Of a DNA stretch of 7,121 bases, positions 1 to 4,507 are shown piece by piece. The translations under genes were made by a program, and so were the position numbers. This stretch comes from a bacterium (GTDB taxonomy: Bacteria; Actinomycetota; Acidimicrobiia; Spongiisociales; UBA11373): positions 1-7,121 of the forward strand of contig JABMPV010000074.1 in NCBI GenBank assembly GCA_013202595.1, given 5' to 3'. A model generated the notes under the pieces. That model did not search any database. It saw nothing but the letters and a program-made list of their open reading frames with translations, and was not told the DNA's origin. How positions within the stretch are numbered: position 1 is the first letter of the stretch; each line of letters opens with the position of its first letter.

Positions 1-20
1 GACGCACTTCACCGTGCGTC
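1..20. repeat. Short perfect hairpin at left edge
   Basis: GACGCAC (1-7) is the exact reverse complement of GTGCGTC (14-20), with a 6-nt loop. No T-run follows, so it is not a classical intrinsic terminator. It begins at the first base, so the stem could extend outside the window. It could be part of an upstream coding region. Confidence 0.4.
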
Positions 21-62
21 GAGGACGAGGACACAGCCGAGGGCGTCATCTGGCCGTCGTGA
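3..62 (+). CDS. Possible 3' end of an upstream gene (partial)
   Basis: The frame starting at base 3 is open from the window edge to a TGA at 60-62 and would encode an acidic tail ending EDEDTAEGVIWPS. Sixteen of its 19 sense codons end in G or C, which fits the bias of the sure genes better than the other two + frames here (about 60-63%). A competing reading is the frame starting at base 1, which ends at the TAG at 91-93 and gives a basic tail ending RERGKRLWSEH. That frame is attractive because the inverted repeat ends exactly at this stop codon. No start codon or domain is visible, so the product cannot be named and the frame is unsettled. Confidence 0.25.
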   Translation, partial: RTSPCVEDEDTAEGVIWPS

Positions 63-93
63 ACGCGGCAAACGTTTGTGGTCGGAGCACTAG
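46..93 (+). repeat. Left copy of a 48-bp inverted repeat
   Basis: These 48 bases match the reverse complement of 7074-7121 at 47 positions. The only difference is G at 84, where the other copy reads A in the same orientation. The inner edge is sharp: identity stops after TAG (91-93). The outer edge cannot be defined because the partner copy runs into the window end. The repeat contains the palindrome CAAACGTTTG and the first three bases of the thioesterase -10 element. No transposase lies between the copies. Confidence 0.93.
69..78. promoter_or_regulatory. LacI/PurR-like operator candidate (left)
   Basis: CAAACGTTTG is a perfect 10-bp palindrome with a central CpG. With its flanks (66-81) it matches the E. 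coli PurR consensus ACGCAAACGTTTGCGT at 12 of 16 positions by eye, and central CpG palindromes are typical of LacI-family operators. It covers about -34 to -25 relative to a leaderless start at 103, so a bound protein would overlap the -35 region of the thioesterase promoter. No LacI-family regulator is encoded in the window, so the binding protein is unknown. Confidence 0.4.
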
Positions 94-96
94 TCT
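91..96 (+). promoter_or_regulatory. -10 element, leaderless promoter of thioesterase gene
   Basis: TAGTCT fits the actinobacterial TANNNT -10 pattern and ends 6 nt before the ATG at 103, placing the expected transcription start at the start codon itself. No Shine-Dalgarno sequence is present before this ATG. No convincing -35 hexamer is seen. The operator-like palindrome sits where one would be. Confidence 0.55.
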
Positions 97-102
97 CCCC
101 GC

Positions 103-501
103 ATGCACGAGACCGCTATCCACGTGCGATGGGGCGAACTCGACCCATACGACCACGTCAACCACACCGCCTACCTCGGCTACTTGGAGCACGCCAGGGT
201 CATGGCTCTCGACGCCATCGGCTGGAGCATGTCGCGGCTGCGCGATGCGGGATATCAGGTGGTGGTGGTGAGCGTCGACGTCCGATTCCGCCGACCCGCG
301 ACCGGGGGCGATGAATTGATCGTGCGCACCGGCGTCGAGGAGATCCGGGCGGCCAGCAGCATCTGGCATCAGCAGATCACCCGCGACGACGAAGTGCTGG
401 TGGAGGCAACAGTCCACGCTGCCTCGACGGACCTCGACGGGCGCCCGGTCCGCACTCCGGAGGAGTTCCGCCTCGCTCTTACCGCGTTCCGCCAGGCGTG
501 A
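103..501 (+). CDS. Acyl-CoA thioesterase, hotdog fold (4HBT/YbgC-like)
   Basis: A 132-residue cytosolic protein of the 4-hydroxybenzoyl-CoA thioesterase superfamily, whose members hydrolyse acyl- or aroyl-CoA thioesters to free acid and CoA. The N-terminal signature is clear: RWGELDPYDHVNHTAYLGYL at residues 9-28. Asp14 aligns with the catalytic Asp of the Pseudomonas 4HBT enzyme, and HVN..Y with the conserved HVNN..Y block. The long helix (about 22-45) and the following strands (VVVVSVDVRFRRPA, then DELIVRTGV) fit a single hotdog domain. Its length is normal for the family. The ATG at 103 has a -10 element 6 nt upstream and no ribosome-binding site, suggesting leaderless translation. A GNAT gene follows after 4 nt, so the two are probably co-transcribed. 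The substrate cannot be read from the sequence. Confidence 0.9.
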   Translation: MHETAIHVRWGELDPYDHVNHTAYLGYLEHARVMALDAIGWSMSRLRDAGYQVVVVSVDVRFRRPATGGDELIVRTGVEEIRAASSIWHQQITRDDEVLVEATVHAASTDLDGRPVRTPEEFRLALTAFRQA

Positions 502-505
502 CCCG

Positions 506-991
506 GTGGCGGCCCCCAGACGGATCACAGGTGCCGATCTGGGGTGGATCCTCGATCTCAACCAGGAGAATCAGGCGCACCTGTCACCGCTCACGCCTGA
601 TCGGCTGGCATTCCTGATCGAGATCGCCGCTCATGCACGCGTCATGGACGAGGAGGCGGCGTTCCTGCTGGCCTTCGACCGGGACGCTCCCTATGACAGC
701 CCCAACTTCGTGTGGTTCCGCGAGAGATACGAGCGGTTCATCTATGTCGATCGGGTCGTCGTGTCCCCGGCACACAGGGGAACGGGCTGTGCCCGGAACC
801 TCTACGAGGACCTTTTCGACGTCGCACGCGCCTCGGAGCAGGATCTGATCGCCTGCGAGGTCAATCTGGTTCCCCCGAACCCCGGATCAGATGCATTTCA
901 CCAGGCCATCGGGTTCGCGGAGGCCGGCCGCGCGACGGTCGGCTCCAAGGCGGTGCGCTATCTCACCAGATCGCCCGTAAGCGCCGGTTAG
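506..991 (+). CDS. GNAT-family N-acetyltransferase (COG3818-like)
   Basis: A 161-residue single-domain GNAT enzyme, expected to transfer the acetyl group of acetyl-CoA to an amine of a small molecule or protein in the cytosol. Motif A is intact: strand IYVDRVVVSP (79-88) runs into RGTGCA (91-96), the R/QxxGxG/A pyrophosphate-binding loop. An ACEVNLVPPNPGSDAFH stretch (116-132) leads into the IGF end of the fold. The early N-Q-E-N...HLSPL block and this N..P.NP.S..FH segment resemble the group labelled COG3818, judged from memory. The GTG start lies 4 nt after the thioesterase stop with no clear Shine-Dalgarno sequence, so translation probably follows by re-initiation or coupling. The acceptor substrate is unknown. 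A role with the thioesterase in acyl metabolism is only suggested by adjacency. Confidence 0.85.
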   Translation: MAAPRRITGADLGWILDLNQENQAHLSPLTPDRLAFLIEIAAHARVMDEEAAFLLAFDRDAPYDSPNFVWFRERYERFIYVDRVVVSPAHRGTGCARNLYEDLFDVARASEQDLIACEVNLVPPNPGSDAFHQAIGFAEAGRATVGSKAVRYLTRSPVSAG

Positions 992-1033
992 GCACTCGCT
1001 CAAGGCCGGGTGGGAGGGAGCCGACTCAATAGC

Positions 1034-2068
1034 GTGAAGTGTCGCCGATCAACCGTGGCGTGTTGGGCCCTGGGCGGCTTCGCGTTCGGATTGTGCTTCG
1101 TGGCTGCAGGCTGGCTCGTGGGCTATCAGACCCTCGATGGCGCATCCATCTCGGCTATCCACACCGGGATGCCACTCATGTGGATCATCGACCTCGCTCC
1201 CCTGGTGCTCGCAATCGCCGCCGCCGCCATCGGCGGCCTGTATCGGCGGGTGCACGAGGCGTGGGAGCACTCGCAGAAACTGGCGAGCGAATTGGCGAGC
1301 AACTGGACCGTGGACCTGCAGCGCACCAACGCCGAACTGGCCGCAGCGCTCGATCGCCGCGAGCGGATCTCGGCAATGGTCTCTCATGAGATGCGGACCC
1401 CGCTGACCGCGATCGTCGGGCATGCCGAACTCCTCAAAGAGCCGGGGACAAGCCCCGAGGACGCCCGCGAATCCGTCGATGAGATCGCCTCATCAGCGAC
1501 GTTCATGTTGGACATCGTCAACGACCTGCTCGACACGGCGAAACTCGCAGATCACGGTATGGCAGTCACAGTGGACGATATCGACGGTGACGAGATCACC
1601 CGAGAGGTCTCGGAGTTGCTCAAGCCCCTTGCCGATTCGAAGCATCTGGCGCTGTCGGCCGAACTGTGCACCAGTCCCCGCTGCCGTGCCGACCCGGCCC
1701 GCCTTCGCCAGGTCGTCACCAACCTGGTGGCCAACGCCATCAAGTTCACCGACTCGGGTTCCGTGGTGGTGCACACCCATCGAGACGGCGACCATTACGT
1801 CATCGACGTCACCGACGAGGGCCCGGGCATCGTCGCCACCGACCTGAACCGCGTGTTCGCGCCATTCGAGCAAGTCCACGACCGGGCCGACAGGGACTCG
1901 ACCGGCCTCGGGCTCACCATCAGCCGCTGCCTCACAGAAGCGATGGGGGGCACCCTGACCGTCACCTCGACGGGTCCCGGCTACGGATCCACATTCACCA
2001 TCCAACTACCCACCGAGTCGGGGGCGGCGCCCGAGGAGAGAACAGCACTCCTCGCTGCGATCTCCTGA
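1034..2068 (+). CDS. Membrane sensor histidine kinase (orphan)
   Basis: A two-component sensor kinase that should autophosphorylate on histidine and pass phosphate to a response regulator. Numbered from the GTG at 1034 (344 residues), it has two membrane helices (about 10-30 and 46-70) separated by only about 15 residues, so there is no real extracellular sensor domain. A charged linker, probably coiled coil (72-112), follows. The HisKA box SAMVSHEMRTPL has phospho-acceptor His118. The ATPase domain has N-box NLVANAIKF (Asn234), G1 DEGPG (261-265), F-box FAPFEQ (275-280) and G2 STGLGL (289-294). No HAMP or PAS domain is evident. An in-frame GTG at 1010 would add eight residues. I prefer 1034 because GGGAGGGAG (1012-1020) lies before it, though 13 nt away is long. 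No response regulator is in the window. It follows the GNAT gene closely and may share its transcript. Confidence 0.92.
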   Translation: MKCRRSTVACWALGGFAFGLCFVAAGWLVGYQTLDGASISAIHTGMPLMWIIDLAPLVLAIAAAAIGGLYRRVHEAWEHSQKLASELASNWTVDLQRTNAELAAALDRRERISAMVSHEMRTPLTAIVGHAELLKEPGTSPEDARESVDEIASSATFMLDIVNDLLDTAKLADHGMAVTVDDIDGDEITREVSELLKPLADSKHLALSAELCTSPRCRADPARLRQVVTNLVANAIKFTDSGSVVVHTHRDGDHYVIDVTDEGPGIVATDLNRVFAPFEQVHDRADRDSTGLGLTISRCLTEAMGGTLTVTSTGPGYGSTFTIQLPTESGAAPEERTALLAAIS

Positions 2069-2099
2069 GACGAGAGCCGTCGTCGCCATGGAGGATTCC

Positions 2100-2105
2100 T
2101 ACAAT
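2100..2105 (+). promoter_or_regulatory. -10 element, leaderless promoter of tandem GNAT gene
   Basis: TACAAT, a near-ideal -10 hexamer, ends 8 nt before the ATG at 2114. The intervening bases are C/G-rich and contain no Shine-Dalgarno sequence, which supports a transcript starting at or beside the ATG. No good -35 match lies at 16-18 nt spacing. Confidence 0.65.
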
Positions 2106-2113
2106 CCCCCGGC

Positions 2114-3091
2114 ATGTGCGCACTCCCCGATCCGGTCGCAGGGCTCACCTGGCGGCACACAGAAGTCGAAGATGTTGAAGCACTCGCCGCGCTCTATGGC
2201 GACTGCTTCGAGGTGGACGGTGGGTACCTCGTGGTCGCCTCCGAGATTCGCGACGATCTGACCCACCCGGCCAACGACCCGGCCAAGGACAGTGTCATCG
2301 CACTCGACGAGTCGGGAACGATCGCAGCGTTCGGGTTCGTGTTCAGGACCGGCGGCGACCGATCCCAGCACAGGGCTTTCCCCTGGGGCGAGGTCCACCC
2401 CGACTACAGGCGGAAGGGCGTGGGCACTTCGATGATGACCTGGATGGAGGACCGCGCACTCGAGCGTTTCGCAGGCATCGATGAAGGCTTGCCCCAGGTC
2501 ATCAGAGTGGATGCCTATGACACCCAGACCGATCGGCTCAGCCTGTTCGAGCACTTCGGGTACGAGCGGGCAAGGTACTTCATCGAGATGATCAGCGACC
2601 TGTCGTCCTCGCTCCCCGAGTGCCCCGTCCCCGACGGGATCGAGGTCAGAGACTGGTCCGACACGGCGCAAACAGACGCTCTAGGCATCCACAACCAGGC
2701 ATTCGCCGACCACTGGGGATCAGAACCCATGACGGTCGAGGCGTGGGAGCATCGCTTCGGCGAGTTCGAAATGCCCCGGGCATCGTTCGTCGCCTACGAG
2801 GGCGATCTCCCCGTCGCATACATCTCGTCCGGGATGTACCCCCACGACTTCGAGACGAGGGGCCGCTCAGAGGCGTGGGTCGAGGTCCTCGGCACCATCA
2901 GGTCCCATCGCGGTCGCGGCATCGCCTCGGCCTTGATCGAGCGAGCCATGGAGGAGTATCGGAGGGTCGGGATGGAATACGCGGTCATCGGGGTCGACGC
3001 AGACAACCCGACCGGTGCTGTCTCGGTCTACCGGCGCCTCGGATTCGTCCCCGAGAAGACGTCAGTCACCTACATGAAGACCGTGAACTGA
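2114..3091 (+). CDS. Tandem-GNAT acetyltransferase (MshD-like architecture)
   Basis: A 325-residue protein made of two GNAT domains. The N-terminal one (about 11-160) has motif A in GEVHPDYRRKGVGTSMM (92-108), with R99..G102.G104. The C-terminal one (about 176-325) has LGTIRSHRGRGIASALI (259-275), with R266-G-R-G-I-A, and the usual NPTGAVSVYRRLGF ending (298-311). Length and two-domain layout resemble mycothiol synthase MshD, which acetylates the cysteinyl amine in mycothiol biosynthesis. Many other actinobacterial double-GNAT proteins look the same, and I see no residue that proves MshD function, so no symbol is given. Both acetyl-CoA loops look complete, whereas in MshD only the C-terminal domain is known to be catalytic. 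The ATG at 2114 is supported by the TACAAT 8 nt upstream. Confidence 0.88.
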   Translation: MCALPDPVAGLTWRHTEVEDVEALAALYGDCFEVDGGYLVVASEIRDDLTHPANDPAKDSVIALDESGTIAAFGFVFRTGGDRSQHRAFPWGEVHPDYRRKGVGTSMMTWMEDRALERFAGIDEGLPQVIRVDAYDTQTDRLSLFEHFGYERARYFIEMISDLSSSLPECPVPDGIEVRDWSDTAQTDALGIHNQAFADHWGSEPMTVEAWEHRFGEFEMPRASFVAYEGDLPVAYISSGMYPHDFETRGRSEAWVEVLGTIRSHRGRGIASALIERAMEEYRRVGMEYAVIGVDADNPTGAVSVYRRLGFVPEKTSVTYMKTVN

Positions 3092-3104
3092 GCGATAGCG
3101 CCGA

Positions 3105-3110
3105 TACGCT
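3105..3110 (+). promoter_or_regulatory. -10 element, leaderless promoter of PPOX gene
   Basis: TACGCT fits TANNNT and ends 7 nt before the ATG at 3118, in the 26-nt gap after the tandem-GNAT stop. There is no Shine-Dalgarno sequence in this gap. The gene may also be read from upstream. Confidence 0.5.
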
Positions 3111-3117
3111 CCTGTCC

Positions 3118-3534
3118 ATGTTCGACGACTCAACACCTCAAGGCCGCAGGGCAGCAGAACGGCTGACAAAGGAGGCCATCGGCTGGCTCACCACCGTGTC
3201 GCCGGGCGGCACACCGCATACATCCCCCGTGTGGTTCCTCTGGCAGGACGGCGCTGCGCTCATCTACAGCCTCGACGACACTGCCCGGATCAGGAACCTG
3301 CGAGAGCACGCCAGGGTGAGCCTGCACCTCGACGGGGACGGGACAGGTGGCGACATCGTCGTCATCGAGGGTGACGCATCGATCGATCGGGACACCCCTC
3401 CGGCCGACCGGAACGCCGAATACGTCAGCAAGTACGGCTGGCACATGGAGAGCCACGGATGGACGCCCGAATGGTTCGCATCGAAGTACCCGGTGCCCAT
3501 CCGCATTCGAGCGACCAGGGCCCGAGTATGGTGA
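3118..3534 (+). CDS. PPOX-class flavin/F420-dependent enzyme, Rv3369 type
   Basis: A 138-residue split-barrel protein of the pyridoxamine 5'-phosphate oxidase superfamily. Members bind FMN, F420 or related cofactors and carry out redox reactions in the cytosol, usually as homodimers. The sequence follows the order I recall for the Rv3369/TIGR03667 group: IGWLTTVSPGGTPHTSPVWF (21-40), LWQDGAALIYS (41-51), a K/R-rich helix with IRNLREHARVSLHL (58-71), then GGDIVVIEGDA (77-87) and the C-terminal YPVPIRIRATRARVW strand. Length fits the family. The start is supported by the upstream -10 element and by homology beginning just after it. The same reading frame stays open upstream across the GNAT gene, but that is overlap, not a fusion. 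Whether the cofactor is F420 or flavin cannot be decided from sequence alone. Confidence 0.85.
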   Translation: MFDDSTPQGRRAAERLTKEAIGWLTTVSPGGTPHTSPVWFLWQDGAALIYSLDDTARIRNLREHARVSLHLDGDGTGGDIVVIEGDASIDRDTPPADRNAEYVSKYGWHMESHGWTPEWFASKYPVPIRIRATRARVW

Positions 3535-3548
3535 CCGGTCGGAATCAC

Positions 3549-3569
3549 TACGACGCCGACGGCGTTGTG
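3549..3569. promoter_or_regulatory. 21-nt palindrome before the thioredoxin-like gene
   Basis: Arms 3549-3558 and 3560-3569 are inverted around A3559. The six innermost pairs (ACGCCG/CGGCGT) are perfect and the ten-base arms include two G-T mismatches. It lies 15 nt after the PPOX stop and about 33 nt before the next ATG. No T-run follows, so an operator is at least as likely as a terminator. The binding factor is unknown. Confidence 0.35.
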
Positions 3570-3601
3570 AATATCCAGACCAACTACGGAGCCACACACC
3601 G

Positions 3602-4012
3602 ATGATCTTTGGAAGCAAGCGCGTCAAGCCACTCAAGGTGCAGGACCTGAGCGACATCGAGGCGCTCCAGCGCGAGGATCGCCCAATCCTCATCGACTTC
3701 TGGCAGCAGGGATGTCAGCCGTGCCGGACCATGGACGGCATCGTCACCGAACTCGCAGAGGAGTTCGGGGAGACGGCGCACGTCGTCAAGATCAACGTCG
3801 GTCGGGTGCCCGATGCGGTGGGCGCATTCGCCATCAAGAGCACTCCAACGTTCGTCGTGCTCGGCAGGAACGTCAAGCAGGCCAAGAAGAAGCGACAGCG
3901 CGGCGAAAAGCCGCCGACCGGCATGACCCAGCGCTGGCGCGGCACGGGTCTCATCCAAAAAGACGTCCTCGCCCGGGTCCTCGAGACCAACGGTGCGACA
4001 CGCGAGTCCTGA
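3602..4012 (+). CDS. Thioredoxin-like protein with GCQPC active site
   Basis: A 136-residue cytosolic thioredoxin-fold protein, expected to exchange disulfides through Cys38 and Cys41. The core is recognisable: PILIDFWQQGCQPC (28-41), then HVVKINVGRVPDAVGAFAIK (60-79) and the cis-proline loop STPTFVVLG (80-88, Pro82). Two things are odd. The usual WCGPC is replaced by GCQPC, losing the conserved Trp and Gly. Between the strand after the cis-Pro and the last strand there is a strongly basic insertion (about 90-113, with KQAKKKRQRGEK) where thioredoxins normally have a short turn. The ATG at 3602 has GGAG 10 nt upstream (3588-3591) and no TANNNT at leaderless distance, unlike most neighbours. 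No thioredoxin reductase is nearby. Redox partner and substrate are unknown. Confidence 0.85.
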   Translation: MIFGSKRVKPLKVQDLSDIEALQREDRPILIDFWQQGCQPCRTMDGIVTELAEEFGETAHVVKINVGRVPDAVGAFAIKSTPTFVVLGRNVKQAKKKRQRGEKPPTGMTQRWRGTGLIQKDVLARVLETNGATRES

Positions 4013-4020
4013 TCGGTCGG

Positions 4021-4026
4021 TAACCT
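4021..4026 (+). promoter_or_regulatory. -10 element, leaderless promoter of small membrane protein gene
   Basis: TAACCT fits TANNNT and ends 8 nt before the ATG at 4035, with no Shine-Dalgarno sequence between. It lies in the 22-nt gap after the thioredoxin-like gene. Confidence 0.5.
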
Positions 4027-4034
4027 GATCGACG

Positions 4035-4403
4035 ATGTCTTCATACGGACCACGGCCCAACCCGGTGTTCTTCGGGTTGGCGCTCATCACCATCGGCCTG
4101 CTGTTCCTCCTGCGCGAGATCGGCGTCATCCCTGATGTGTCTCTCTGGACGATGCTCTGGCTGGGCGTCGGAGGGTGGCTGTTCATCGGCACGCTGGCAG
4201 GCAATCGCCGCGGCTGGTTCTGGCCGCTCACACTCCTCGCAGTGGGCCTCGCCATGCTGCTGCGTGACCTCGAGATCCTCAGTCCCGATTTCGCTCTCTG
4301 GCCGGTCTGGGTGATCGCCATGGGTGTTGCAATCACGCTCGAAGCCACCCAGCACCGCGACGACGAGCCAAAGGATCCTTGGCAGCGAACCATCGACGTG
4401 TGA
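4035..4403 (+). CDS. Small four-helix membrane protein (LiaI/LiaF-TM-like)
   Basis: A 122-residue integral membrane protein with four hydrophobic helices at about 11-28, 36-54, 62-76 and 88-104 and a charged cytosolic-type tail (QHRDDEPKDPWQRTIDV). It consists of two similar halves: GLALITIGLLFLLREIGVI (14-32) followed by PDVSLW, and PLTLLAVGLAMLLRDLEIL (64-82) followed by SPDFALW. Each half ends a helix with LLR[ED] and has a short loop to the next LW-starting helix. This helical-hairpin pattern resembles the LiaI/LiaF-type transmembrane domain and DUF5668-like proteins, whose characterised relatives act in envelope-stress signalling. That link is from memory of family character, not a search. 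Its role here is unknown. Confidence 0.8.
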   Translation: MSSYGPRPNPVFFGLALITIGLLFLLREIGVIPDVSLWTMLWLGVGGWLFIGTLAGNRRGWFWPLTLLAVGLAMLLRDLEILSPDFALWPVWVIAMGVAITLEATQHRDDEPKDPWQRTIDV

Positions 4404-4493
4404 GCCACGCTCACACTGCAGGGCACACCTCGTCGGCATGATCTCCCCGGATCGGGTCGCGACAACCCCCTGCCCGACGGTCCCCTCGATCAC

Positions 4494-4499
4494 TACCAT
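4494..4499 (+). promoter_or_regulatory. -10 element, leaderless promoter of P-type ATPase gene
   Basis: TACCAT fits TANNNT and ends 8 nt before the GTG at 4508. It lies in the 104-nt gap 4404-4507, the second longest gap in the window. That gap holds no gene, no convincing -35 element and no strong terminator. Confidence 0.55.
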
Positions 4500-4507
4500 C
4501 GATTGCT

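Noticed and set aside
14..271. Plus-strand open frame from GTG at 14 overlapping the thioesterase start
   Set aside because: Low third-position GC, low-complexity Thr/Ser-rich composition downstream, and it overlaps a clear thioesterase gene in another frame.
46..561. Long minus-strand open frame opposite the thioesterase gene, and similar antisense frames elsewhere (for example 3584-4465 and 6200-6952)
   Set aside because: They mirror recognisable + strand genes, show no domain, and are expected in GC-rich DNA where stop codons are rare.
2069..2084. Small hairpin GACGA/TCGTC after the kinase gene
   Set aside because: A 5-bp stem without a T-run is too weak to call a terminator.
2620..3534. 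Single long protein fused to the PPOX enzyme
   Set aside because: The upstream part is a shadow frame over the tandem-GNAT gene. PPOX homology begins just after the ATG at 3118, which has its own -10 element.
4008..4031. Direct repeat CCTGATCG at 4008-4015 and 4024-4031
   Set aside because: Only 8 bp, one copy lies across the thioredoxin stop codon, and such matches are common by chance. It could be a half-site pair but nothing else supports this.
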